Of a stretch of DNA of 54,043 nt, positions 26,315 to 34,950 are shown piece by piece. Source of the stretch: Chloroflexota bacterium (GTDB lineage Bacteria; Chloroflexota; Anaerolineae; CG2-30-64-16); assembly GCA_026389845.1 (NCBI GenBank), contig JAPLHB010000046.1:1-54043 (forward strand), read 5' to 3'. A model generated the notes under the pieces. The model was given only the letters and a program-made list of their open reading frames with translations. It had not been told where the DNA came from and did not search any database. Both the position numbers and the translations under genes were made by a program. The first letter of the stretch is position 1; the number at the start of each line of letters is the position of its first letter.

Positions 26315-29300
26315 ATGCGAGTGAGCGTACAAGGGCTGCTGGCCGCGCTGTTCGGGCTGTTGTGGCTTGTCGGGGCAATGCCGGCCGCGGCCCAAGAGAT
26401 CCCAGCGAGTTGGCAGGCGCTCGGCGGCCCGGGCGGTCGCATCACGCACCTGACAGCCGCGCCTGATGGCGCCGAGTTGTACGCGGCCACTGCCACGGTC
26501 GTACACCGTCGCGACAACCAGACCCAATGGCGTGACACCGGCGACATCTTCCGCAGCGATGCCCTCTATCGCAGCGCGGATGCCGGCGCGACCTGGCAGC
26601 CCCTCACCAACGACCTACCCCCCGGCGCCATCACGGCCCTCTATGCCGATCCGGTCACTGGCGACCTCTACGTGGCGATCCAGGGCAGCGGCGATGCCCT
26701 CACCCGCCGCCAGGGCCTCTGGCGCAGCAGCGACCGCGGCGACCATTGGGCGCCGGTGGACCTGGGCCGCGCGGATCTGAATATCTGGCGCATCGCCCGC
26801 GGGGCCGGCGGTCGCACCCTCTACCTGGGCGGCGCCGACGCCGCTGGTACAGCGGCGGTCACGTCCCCGTCCAGCCTGGTCTTGCGCAGCAACGACGACG
26901 GTCGCACCTGGACCTCTTTCACGGCCTTGCGCTACGAACAGCGGCCCGGCAGCCTGTTGACCGATCTGATTCCCCACCCGACGATCTCCAACACGCTCTT
27001 CATCACCACCCTGGGCGGTGAGTTATACGTGAGCGCCGATGCCGGGGAGACGTGGCGCCTGCCCGGCAACCCGGAGAACCCGCCGCCGCCCGGCTGGATC
27101 GGCGCAGCCCACCTGGCGATCAGCCTCGACCAGGCCGACCGGCTGCTCCTGGTGCGCCAACCCAGCGGCATCAGTCCGGCGCCGTTCGTCTTCGAGCGCA
27201 GCACCGACGGCGGGATCACCTGGACGACCATCTCGCTCCGCTCGACCGCGACGGGAGTGGACGCAGGCGGCGCGGCCCTGTCGTTGGCTGCCGCGCCCGG
27301 CGACGTCTTCCTGCTCAGCACCGGCACGGCTACCTATCGCAGCGCCGATGGCGGGGTTGCCTGGCAACATCTGGAAGGTCCGTTGAGCAGCGGTGGCGTG
27401 GCCGAGTTCCTCGTCGTGCCCGATGGCCGCGGGGCGGGCAGCGTCGTGCTCGCCGCCACCGGCTACGGGCTTTTTGCCAGCCGGGACGCGGGCGCGCTGT
27501 GGGCGCCGCTCGGCGCGGGATTGCCGTTCAACAGCGGCATCACCGGGCTGCTGACCGATGCGCGCCTGCCGGAGCGGGTCTTGGCGCTCGGCGATCACCA
27601 GGCTGCGCGGGGGTTGGTTGGACCGCCGCTCGTTCTGCGCAGCGCCGATGCCGGCCGCGCGTGGACGCCCACCGGTCGCGACCTGCCCGACGTTGACCTC
27701 CAGGCCTGGGCGGTCGCGCCCGACGATCCGAACACGCTTTACCTGGCCGCCGCCGAGCAGTTCTTCTACAGCAGCGACGGCGGGCTGAGCTGGCGCACGG
27801 CGCACCTGGCCTTTGGGATGCACAACGCCATCGCCGTCGCGGCCTCCGCGGCCGACACGATTTACGTGAGCGGCCGGCCGGCTCTGCGCGCGGCGGACCG
27901 CGGCGTCACCTGGGCCGAGATGCCGGTCGTCCTGCCCGGCCAGGAGCGCCAGGTCAACGAAGTCACCGGCCTGGTGGTTGATCCCGCCGACAGCCGACAT
28001 CTCTGGGCCGCGCTCGATGGCGCAGGCGTGGCCGCAAGCGCCGACGGCGGCGTCACCTGGCAGGCGGCCGGACTGGCGGGCAGTCGCATCCGCTGGCTGA
28101 TCGGCGACGCGGCGGGCAAGGATGAGGGCGCGACGCGGCGGCTCTACGCCGGCGTGCCGGAAGACGGCATCTATCGCTGGGACGGCGCGACGTGGGCCTC
28201 CGCGTCGGCCGGTCTCCCCATCAGCAGCACGATCCTGGCGCTGATCGCCGATCCCCGGACGCCCGGCGTGCTCTGGGCCGCGCGCGACGGCGGGGGCGTC
28301 TACCGCAGCACGGATTACGGGGACGCGTGGGCCAACATGGCCGCGGACGTGGGTGATAACCTGGCCCAGGCCCTCGCGATTGACTATTCTGTCCCTGGCG
28401 GATTGCTCATGGGCACCGCCACCGCCGGGGTCTGGGCGCTGCGACCGCGCGCCCTAAACGCGGGCGCGACGCCAGCCCCAGCATCGAAGATATCCGAACC
28501 GGAGCCTGCTGCGGCCAGGGACGGTCTGCGGACCGGCGTGGACGCCCGCATCGAGATCGTCTGGCCCCACGACGGTGCGAAGGTCAAAGAGGCGAAGCTG
28601 GCAAACATCGGGCTGCGCCTCTTTCAGCCGCGCAGCCTGGTGCCCACCAGTTGCGGTTGGCTGCCGAAGGTGACGATCTGGCAGGCCATGAACAATGCGC
28701 CCGCCGAGCCGCTCGGCAACGCCCGACAGCGCACGGTGGACGGCCAGCCGTTTCCGTTCTGGGAGCTGAACGATGTGGACGTGAGCCAGGCCAACGATCC
28801 GGAGCGCAAGCTCTATTTCATGGTGCGCGTGGCAGGAACCGAGACCGCCACAAGCGTCTGGTCGCACGCGGCCGATCCACGCACCTTCTTCCCGAACCAG
28901 GACGTGCCCAGCGGCACCGAAACCGGCCTCATCGAGGCCGTGGACGCGCGCATCCAGGTCGTCTGGCCGCACGATGAAGCCGGCGCCGGCAAATCGGTGA
29001 CCGATGGCACGCTGGCAAATATCGCGGTGGCGTTTTTCAAGCACGGCACGCGGCTCTCCGTACCGGTAGGTTGGCAGCCGGCGGGGATAACCCTCTACGG
29101 CGCGTGGAATCAGGAGGTGGGACGGCCGTTGGCGCACGAGTCGCTGGCCCAAACCCGCCAGGCCGGCGCAATTACGTACCCGATCTGGGAGTTCAACAAT
29201 ATTCCGGTGGCCCGCGCAGTAAATCCCGAGAACAAACTCTACCTGTGGGCTATGGTGGACGGCGTCGAGACCTATCCCGCCCTCTGGACGCACGGCGCGG

Positions 29301-29356
29301 ATGCTCGGACGTTCTTCCCGGTGCAGGATGAGCCGGTGCAGGGATGCGCGCCCTGA
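26315..29356 (+). CDS. Secreted Asp-box (BNR) propeller protein with duplicated C-terminal domain
   Basis: 1013 residues. A Sec signal peptide (LLAALFGLLWLVGAMPAAAQE) precedes about 13 Asp-box repeats of the form S-x-D-x-G-x-T-W (RSADAGATW, RSSDRGDHW, RSTDYGDAW and others) over about 40-700, predicting one or two beta-propellers as in sialidases, xyloglucanases and Ycf48-like proteins. No sialidase catalytic set is evident, so a binding role is as likely. The last 270 residues are two tandem copies (about 742-870 and 876-1010) of a domain with VDARIEIVWPHD, WELNDV and SHAADPRTFFPNQD, not recognised. ATG 26315 is chosen for the signal peptide. It is monocistronic as far as can be seen. Confidence 0.85.
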   Translation: MRVSVQGLLAALFGLLWLVGAMPAAAQEIPASWQALGGPGGRITHLTAAPDGAELYAATATVVHRRDNQTQWRDTGDIFRSDALYRSADAGATWQPLTNDLPPGAITALYADPVTGDLYVAIQGSGDALTRRQGLWRSSDRGDHWAPVDLGRADLNIWRIARGAGGRTLYLGGADAAGTAAVTSPSSLVLRSNDDGRTWTSFTALRYEQRPGSLLTDLIPHPTISNTLFITTLGGELYVSADAGETWRLPGNPENPPPPGWIGAAHLAISLDQADRLLLVRQPSGISPAPFVFERSTDGGITWTTISLRSTATGVDAGGAALSLAAAPGDVFLLSTGTATYRSADGGVAWQHLEGPLSSGGVAEFLVVPDGRGAGSVVLAATGYGLFASRDAGALWAPLGAGLPFNSGITGLLTDARLPERVLALGDHQAARGLVGPPLVLRSADAGRAWTPTGRDLPDVDLQAWAVAPDDPNTLYLAAAEQFFYSSDGGLSWRTAHLAFGMHNAIAVAASAADTIYVSGRPALRAADRGVTWAEMPVVLPGQERQVNEVTGLVVDPADSRHLWAALDGAGVAASADGGVTWQAAGLAGSRIRWLIGDAAGKDEGATRRLYAGVPEDGIYRWDGATWASASAGLPISSTILALIADPRTPGVLWAARDGGGVYRSTDYGDAWANMAADVGDNLAQALAIDYSVPGGLLMGTATAGVWALRPRALNAGATPAPASKISEPEPAAARDGLRTGVDARIEIVWPHDGAKVKEAKLANIGLRLFQPRSLVPTSCGWLPKVTIWQAMNNAPAEPLGNARQRTVDGQPFPFWELNDVDVSQANDPERKLYFMVRVAGTETATSVWSHAADPRTFFPNQDVPSGTETGLIEAVDARIQVVWPHDEAGAGKSVTDGTLANIAVAFFKHGTRLSVPVGWQPAGITLYGAWNQEVGRPLAHESLAQTRQAGAITYPIWEFNNIPVARAVNPENKLYLWAMVDGVETYPALWTHGADARTFFPVQDEPVQGCAP

Positions 29357-29393
29357 AGCGTGAGGCGTAGTGCGCGGTTCGTCAGGAGACCCC

Positions 29394-29547
29394 ATGTCTC
29401 ATCAAGACCAAATCACTCGCCTGCGCGAGATGAAATACCAAACCTGGCAATGAGTTACAAGCCCCGCGCGCCGGCGCGATCCACGAGATTCGGGTCGAGC
29501 CGCGCCAGCAAGTGACGTTGGGGCAGGTGTTGATGACGATACAGTGA
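29394..29547 (+). pseudogene. Relic of a biotin/lipoyl-attachment domain
   Basis: An intact mini-frame from ATG 29394 gives MSHQDQITRLREMKYQTWQ and stops. One base out of register the DNA continues as NELQAPRAGAIHEIRVEP and then GQVLMTIQ, stop at 29547. That is the C-terminal half of a biotinyl carrier domain, in which biotinylated MK is followed by N-E-x-x-A-P-x-A-G and G-Q-V-L-x-x-I. Here the MK-like part and the APRAG part are in different frames, so it is a frameshifted remnant. The AGGAGA before the ATG survives. Confidence 0.6.
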
Positions 29548-29650
29548 CGGAAAACGAAAGACGAGAACTCGCCCATCGTTCGTCCTTCGTCCTTCGTCCT
29601 TCGTCCGAAAGCCCAAGCACACACAACAATCCACTTACAAGGAGACACTC

Positions 29651-30301
29651 ATGCTCAAAAGCGCCCATTCGGTGGAGATCAACCACAGCGAGGTTCCGAT
29701 CCGGCTGTTCCAGTCGAACTTCCTGGAATTCTTCACCCACATCAGCCCAGTGACTGTGCTGGTCATCTGGCTGCCAGTAGCCATCTTCTTCCTGGTGCGA
29801 GGCATTATCCGGTTGCCGGCCGGCGCGTCCGCGCTGGTGATCCCCGCGGGGGTGCTGCTCGGCATCTTCATCTGGTCATTCACCGAGTACACCCTGCATC
29901 GCTTCCTCTTTCATTACGAGCCAAAGACGGCTGCCCAGGAAAAGGTCTTCTTCCTGTTCCACGGCGTCCATCACGCCCAGCCGCAGCTCAAGACCCGGCT
30001 GGTGATGCCGCCGGTGCTCAGCGTCCCGTTGGCGTTCGTTTTCTACGGGCTGTATACCCTGGTAGTGGACCGCCTGTTGGGCCTGCCACACTGGATCGCG
30101 CCGCTCTTTGCCGGCTTTATCCTGGGTTATCTGATTTACGACCTGGCCCATTACGCCACGCACCACTTCCCGATGCGGTCGGGCTACTTGAAATACATCA
30201 AGCGGTATCACATGATGCACCACTACAAGACGCCCAACGCGCGCTTTGGGGTCAGCTCGCCGGTGTGGGACTATGTGTTCCGAACCATGCCGGCGGCCTG
30301 A
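29651..30301 (+). CDS. Fatty-acid hydroxylase / sterol desaturase family protein
   Basis: 216 residues with about four membrane helices and the di-iron histidine boxes of the family: HRFLFH, HGVHHAQP, HYATHHFP and HMMHHYKTP. Spacing is closest to fatty-acid 2-hydroxylases (FA2H type), which hydroxylate acyl chains of membrane lipids using O2. AAGGAGA precedes the ATG. It stands between a biotin-carrier relic and glmS. The exact substrate is unknown; carotenoid hydroxylation is the main alternative. Confidence 0.88.
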   Translation: MLKSAHSVEINHSEVPIRLFQSNFLEFFTHISPVTVLVIWLPVAIFFLVRGIIRLPAGASALVIPAGVLLGIFIWSFTEYTLHRFLFHYEPKTAAQEKVFFLFHGVHHAQPQLKTRLVMPPVLSVPLAFVFYGLYTLVVDRLLGLPHWIAPLFAGFILGYLIYDLAHYATHHFPMRSGYLKYIKRYHMMHHYKTPNARFGVSSPVWDYVFRTMPAA

Positions 30302-30310
30302 CCCGCCAAC

Positions 30311-30370
30311 GTGTCATTCTGAGCGGCTTTACTCCGAATCTCGCACGACGGCATGAAAAAGCGAAGAATC
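30311..30370. repeat. Fragment of the dispersed TGAGCGG repeat, copy F
   Basis: GTGTCATTCTGAGCGGCTTT followed by AATCTCGCACGACGGCATGA and GCGAAGAATC: matches the left half of copies D and E, then decays. It lies between the hydroxylase gene and glmS. Confidence 0.6.
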
Positions 30371-30401
30371 CCCTGCCCAAGACGGGCCCCCAAGAGGTTT
30401 T

Positions 30402-32231
30402 ATGTGCGGCATCTTTGGCATCGTCGCCAACGAGGATTTTGATCTGGGCAAGGCCCTGATCGAGGCCGGTAAGCGGCTGTCGTACCGCGGTTATGACTCC
30501 GTGGGCTGCGCCACCGTCGCGGCCGATAGGACGATTGATCTGCGCAAGGACGTAGGCCAGATCAACGCGGTGAGCGAGCGGATGCGTTTCGACGAGATGC
30601 GCGGCCGGCGCGGAATCGTACAACTGCGCTGGGCTACCTTCGGCACGCCGGCCACGCGCAACGCTCAGCCCCACCTGGACTGCGACGGCGATATGGTGGG
30701 CGCTCACAACGGCAACATCGTCAACAACGTGGAGCTGCGGGAGGCCTTTATCGCCGAGGGCCACACCGTCCGCGGAGAAAACGACGGCGAGACCTGCGTT
30801 CACGCGGTCGAACGCCACTTCGACCGCTGCGGCGACATGGTGGAGGCGATCCGCCTGGCCTACGCCGACCTGAATGGCGACTACGCCTTCGTCATCACTC
30901 ATCGGGATGAGAACCGGCTCTACGCCATCAAGAAAGGCTCCGGGCTGGTGGTAGGCCTCGGCGACGGCGTGACCTGTTGCTCCTCGGACCTGCCTTCGAT
31001 CCTGCCGATCACCCGGCGCACCTTGCGGGTGCGGGATGGCGAAGTGGTCGTCCTCTGGCCGGAAGGGTTCGAGCTGCGCAGCGTGACCGATGGCTCTGTG
31101 ATCGCCCGCGAGCCAGAGGTCTACCACGGCGGCATGGCCGCGGCCGAGAAAGGCGGCTATCCGCATTTCATGCTCAAGGAGATCCACGAGCAGCCGCAGT
31201 TGGCCGGAGAGTTGTTGCATCTGCTGGACAACTCGACCGACGCGCCGAAATTCGTAGAGATGCTACGTCAGAGCGATCCGCTCTTTTTCGTCGGCTGCGG
31301 GACGAGTTACCACGCCTGTCTCTTGGGCGCGTACTATGTCAACAAGCTGGCGGGCAAGGTGGCCGTCCCTGCTCTCCCGCAGCAGTTCACCGAGCAGTAC
31401 GGCAACTGCCTGGGGAAAGCTGCGTCCGTCGTCTTCGTCAGCCAGAGCGGCGAAACGAAAGACGTGCTCAACGCGGTCAAGGTGGCGCGGGCGCGGGGCG
31501 CGACCTGCCTGGGCATGGTCAACGTCATCGGCTCCAGCCTGACCCACGTCACCGATCTGCACCTGCCGCTCGCGTGCGGCTATGAGATCAGCGTCCCCGC
31601 CACCAAGACGTTCTTGAACCAGGTCATCATGTTTCTCTACCTGGCCGACCGGTTGGGAACCATGACGGCAGGGGCTGGTCTTGTACCTGCCCAAGGCGAC
31701 CATAAAGGTGCGCCCCTACACGCTTTGCCCGACCTGCTGGCCCGGACCATTGAGCTGACCGCGCCGGCGGCCGAGCGGGTGGCGGCCCGGCTCAAGGCGT
31801 GGGATGACATGTACTACCTGGGCTACGGGCTGACGCACCCCATCGCGCTCGAAGGAGCGCTGAAGCTCAAGGAGATCACCTACGCACACTGCGAAGGGAT
31901 CTTCAGCTCCGAATTCAAGCACGGGCCGCTGTCCGCGGTGCGGCCGGGCTACCCTGTCACCTTCATCACCGCGCCCGACGACGTAGAGATGATGATCAAC
32001 CACGTCAACGAGGTCACGTGCCGCGAGGGGTTGGCGATCGCCATCGCCGAGGAAGACGAGCGACTGCGGAAGAACGTCAACGAGTACCTGGTCCTCCCGC
32101 CGGCCGGGCAACTGCTCAACCCGATCCTGGCAACCGTGGCGGTGCAGCTCGTGGCGTATCACGCGGCCACGGCTCGCGGCATTGATCCCGACTTCCCACG
32201 TAATTTATCGAAAACACTGACGGTGGATTGA
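30402..32231 (+). CDS. glmS: Glutamine-fructose-6-phosphate aminotransferase
   Basis: 609 residues. It makes glucosamine-6-phosphate from fructose-6-phosphate and glutamine, the first step to UDP-GlcNAc and peptidoglycan. The start MCGIFG exposes the catalytic Cys after Met removal; the glutaminase domain continues with RGYDSVG, RWATFG (usually RWATHG) and HNGNIVNN. Two SIS domains follow, with CGTSYHA and SQSGETKDV in the first and the GYEISVPATKTF loop. The end NLSKTLTVD is normal. An insertion of about 20 residues (TAGAGLVPAQGDHKGAPLHA) between the SIS domains is repeat-encoded. The His-to-Phe change in RWATFG is in the glutaminase site and may alter it. No glmS ribozyme was recognised upstream. 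Confidence 0.93.
   Translation: MCGIFGIVANEDFDLGKALIEAGKRLSYRGYDSVGCATVAADRTIDLRKDVGQINAVSERMRFDEMRGRRGIVQLRWATFGTPATRNAQPHLDCDGDMVGAHNGNIVNNVELREAFIAEGHTVRGENDGETCVHAVERHFDRCGDMVEAIRLAYADLNGDYAFVITHRDENRLYAIKKGSGLVVGLGDGVTCCSSDLPSILPITRRTLRVRDGEVVVLWPEGFELRSVTDGSVIAREPEVYHGGMAAAEKGGYPHFMLKEIHEQPQLAGELLHLLDNSTDAPKFVEMLRQSDPLFFVGCGTSYHACLLGAYYVNKLAGKVAVPALPQQFTEQYGNCLGKAASVVFVSQSGETKDVLNAVKVARARGATCLGMVNVIGSSLTHVTDLHLPLACGYEISVPATKTFLNQVIMFLYLADRLGTMTAGAGLVPAQGDHKGAPLHALPDLLARTIELTAPAAERVAARLKAWDDMYYLGYGLTHPIALEGALKLKEITYAHCEGIFSSEFKHGPLSAVRPGYPVTFITAPDDVEMMINHVNEVTCREGLAIAIAEEDERLRKNVNEYLVLPPAGQLLNPILATVAVQLVAYHAATARGIDPDFPRNLSKTLTVD
31665..31724. repeat. Repeat insertion in glmS (GGCGACCAYAARGG family)
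   Basis: The DNA CAGGGGCTGGTCTTGTACCT then GGCGACCATAAAGGTGCGCC (31695-31714) is in frame and reads GDHKGAPLHA at its end. Nearly the same DNA, on the other strand and also in frame, lies in nuoN at 45630-45659 (GDHKGSPLQA). Confidence 0.85.
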
Positions 32232-32239
32232 GGTGAAAA

Positions 32240-34840
32240 ATGGAAATCGAAGCGAAGTTCGCCGTCCCTGACCGCACGGTTTACCGTCGGCTGGCGCGCC
32301 TGCGCCGGCTGGCCGGTTATCAGCTCGTTTCCGCGGGCATGGCTCAGGTGGCCGATCGCTACTTCGACACCGCCGCCGGCCGGTTGCTCGCCGCCGGTTA
32401 TGCCTGCCGGTCACGCGTCGAAGGCGAGACGGTAATCGCCACCCTCAAGGGCCTGGGCGGCGTCGAGGGCGCGGTCCACCGCCGCGCCGAGCACGAAGTG
32501 CGGCTGGCTGAGTGGACGCCGGACGCAGCGGCCTGGCCCGACAGCGAGGCGCGGACGTTAGCCCTTGAGCTGACCGCCGGCGCGCTCTTCCAACCCCTCT
32601 TCGCTCTGGCCCAGACCCGTACCCGCGCGGACGCACTCGACGGCGACCGCCGCGTGGCGCAGATCAGCGTGGATGCCGTGGCTGTCCAGGTCGGCAGCCG
32701 GCCTGCGCGCTACTACGAAATCGAGGCCGAGCTAACCCCCGACGGCACGGAGGCTGACCTGGCCCGGATCGCCGCCGAGTTGCGGGATACGTGGGGCCTG
32801 ACTCCGGAAAGTCGTTCCAAGTTTGCGCGCGGGTTGGAGACGTGGCGGGCCTATCGCGCGGCCCTGGCGACCCGCCTCAACGCCGACGAACGCGCCGTCC
32901 TCGCAGCGCACCTGGCCGATCCCGATCCGCTCCGCGCCCGGCGGGCCGCCGTCGTCCTCGCCTGGGCCGACGGCCTGCCAATGCGCGAGATCGCTGAGCG
33001 GAACGATCTCCCCCTCGGCCGCGTCCGCTACTGGCTGCGCGTCTTTCGGACGAAACGGCTGGGATGGTGGGGAGCGGACAAAGCAACGGATGAGGCAGCG
33101 GATAAGCGGATGGGCGCCCCGGAAGAGGAGAGAACAGGGGAGCAGGGGAGAGAGGGAGCAGGGGAAACGCCGCACGCACCACGCACCACGCCGCACGCAC
33201 CACGCACCACGCACCACGCACCACGCATCACGCATCACGTATCACGTCTTCCCACCGTCGCCCAATTCGCCGCGCAGCACGGCGTAGACATGGCGCACGC
33301 GGAGTACGTGGCGGTCAACGCCCGGCTGTTTTTCGACGCGCTGCGGCCGATCCACAACCTGCCGCGCAAACGGCGACGGATGTTGAAGCAGGCGGCGCTC
33401 TTGAACACCGTGGGCGCGACGACCGATCCCGAACATCCCTACGCGGCCGGGCGCGACCTGATCCTGGCCCAGCCGCTGCGCGACGTCGGCACCGGCGACC
33501 GGCTGGCGCTGGCGTGTATCGTCGCATTCAACCGGGGCAAGGTGCGGCCTGAGCGCGAGCCGACCATGACCGCGGTGGACGAGAAGCTGCGCCCGCACGT
33601 CCTTGCGCTGGTCGCCGTCCTGCGCGTGGCCGAGGCGCTCGACTTCTCAGCCACCCAGTCCACTGAAATCCTCGGCATGGACAACGCCGACTCGCCTGTC
33701 TGCGAGATCCCGGTCGTCGGCCCGTCGGCCGAGGTGGATGCTTTGCAGGCGATTACCCAGGCCGATCTCTGGCATAGGCTTTTTAAGCAAGAGTTGATCT
33801 TTCTGCCCCCCGAACGCGAGCCGTTGCCCGCGCCCGCGGCGACGCCTGCCTCACCTACCGCGGCCGTTGCCGAGCCAGTCCAGCCGGTCCCACCTGCGAT
33901 TCCGCCCATCCAACCCGATGAGCCGATGAGCGAGGCTGGCCGCAAGGTGTTATACCTGCACTTCGCCAAGATGCTGGCGAACGAGGCGGGCACGCGGCTG
34001 GGGGAGAACATCGAGGCGTTGCACGACATGCGCGTCGCCACTCGGCGGATGCGCGCCGCTTCTCAGCTTTTCGCGCCGCACTTTGACGCCGACCACCTCA
34101 GACCGCTCGAAAAGGGGCTGCGGCGCACCGGGCGCACCCTCGGCGCGGTACGCGACCTGGACGTGTTGCTCGACAAAGCGCGCGCCTACGCTGCGACGCT
34201 GCCGCCCGAACTGGCCCCCACCTTCGAGCCGCTGCTGGTCGAGTGGGAGACGCGCCGCGAGATCGCTCGCCGGCAGATGCTCGAATACCTGGACGGCCGT
34301 GCCTATCGCCAGTTCGCGACGGGCTTTCAGGCGTTCGTCGCCACGCCCGGCGCGGGCGCGTTGCCCCTCCCGCCGGGCGCGCCGGTTCCCTACCAGGTGC
34401 GGCATATCGTCCCGCGCCTGATCCTGGCGCACTATGAAGCGGTGCGGGCCTTCGAGACGGTGATCCCCGGCGCGCCGCTGCCGACCATGCACGCGCTGCG
34501 GATCGAGTGCAAGGGGCTGCGCTATGCCCTGGAGTTCTTCCGCGACGTCCTGGGGCCGGGGACACCGGACCTGATCAAGCAGGTGGTGACGTTGCAAGAC
34601 CTGTTGGGCGAGCTGCAAGACGCGTGCGTCGCCGAGGGCCTGCTGGCCGAGTTCCTGGCGGGCCAGCCCAATCAGGGGCAGAAACGGGACCAGGCGATCT
34701 CGCTGGCCGGCGTGGAGGCCTATCTGGCTGCCCAACAGACCCAACAAGCCGACCTGCTCGCCCGCTTCCCCGCGCCCTGGGCCGATCTGACCGGCCCCGA
34801 TTTCCGCCGTAGCCTGGCGCTAGCGCTGGCGGCGCTGTAG
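32240..34840 (+). CDS. CYTH-HTH-HD-CHAD fusion protein (polyphosphate-related)
   Basis: 866 residues. N-terminal CYTH (about 1-205, EIEAKFAV, ExExK signature), which in relatives hydrolyses or binds triphosphates. Next a helix-turn-helix (about 240-275, GLPMREIAERNDLPLGRVRYW). A repeat-encoded linker (277-335) follows, then a domain like the HD-type C-terminal part of Ppx/GppA (about 336-528), a Pro/Ala linker, and C-terminal CHAD (about 564-866) with its conserved His/Arg helices (LHDMRVATRRMR, MHALRIECKGLRYALEFF), which binds polyphosphate. CYTH-CHAD pairs are known; the added HTH and HD modules are less usual. It starts 9 bases after glmS with AGGTGA. The role is inferred as polyphosphate binding or turnover. 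Confidence 0.88.
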   Translation: MEIEAKFAVPDRTVYRRLARLRRLAGYQLVSAGMAQVADRYFDTAAGRLLAAGYACRSRVEGETVIATLKGLGGVEGAVHRRAEHEVRLAEWTPDAAAWPDSEARTLALELTAGALFQPLFALAQTRTRADALDGDRRVAQISVDAVAVQVGSRPARYYEIEAELTPDGTEADLARIAAELRDTWGLTPESRSKFARGLETWRAYRAALATRLNADERAVLAAHLADPDPLRARRAAVVLAWADGLPMREIAERNDLPLGRVRYWLRVFRTKRLGWWGADKATDEAADKRMGAPEEERTGEQGREGAGETPHAPRTTPHAPRTTHHAPRITHHVSRLPTVAQFAAQHGVDMAHAEYVAVNARLFFDALRPIHNLPRKRRRMLKQAALLNTVGATTDPEHPYAAGRDLILAQPLRDVGTGDRLALACIVAFNRGKVRPEREPTMTAVDEKLRPHVLALVAVLRVAEALDFSATQSTEILGMDNADSPVCEIPVVGPSAEVDALQAITQADLWHRLFKQELIFLPPEREPLPAPAATPASPTAAVAEPVQPVPPAIPPIQPDEPMSEAGRKVLYLHFAKMLANEAGTRLGENIEALHDMRVATRRMRAASQLFAPHFDADHLRPLEKGLRRTGRTLGAVRDLDVLLDKARAYAATLPPELAPTFEPLLVEWETRREIARRQMLEYLDGRAYRQFATGFQAFVATPGAGALPLPPGAPVPYQVRHIVPRLILAHYEAVRAFETVIPGAPLPTMHALRIECKGLRYALEFFRDVLGPGTPDLIKQVVTLQDLLGELQDACVAEGLLAEFLAGQPNQGQKRDQAISLAGVEAYLAAQQTQQADLLARFPAPWADLTGPDFRRSLALALAAL
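33070..33246. repeat. Repeat tract inside the CYTH-CHAD gene
   Basis: GCGGATAAGCGGATG-type repeats, a GGGGAGCAGGGGAG purine run, then many CGCACCACGCACCA units. All are of intergenic type; they encode a disordered, Thr/His/Pro/Arg-rich interdomain linker in frame. Confidence 0.88.
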
Positions 34841-34950
34841 CGTTTGATCCGCGAAGTCACGCAGTGACCCAAGCGGAGGCATGTCGAGCGGAGCACGGCG
34901 TCGTTTGTCGTGCGTAGTTGAAGCACGCCGGAGCGCCGTCAACAAATCAC

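Noticed and set aside
30302..30401. glmS ribozyme upstream of glmS
   Set aside because: The 100-base gap is mostly a fragment of a dispersed repeat and lacks the ribozyme core.
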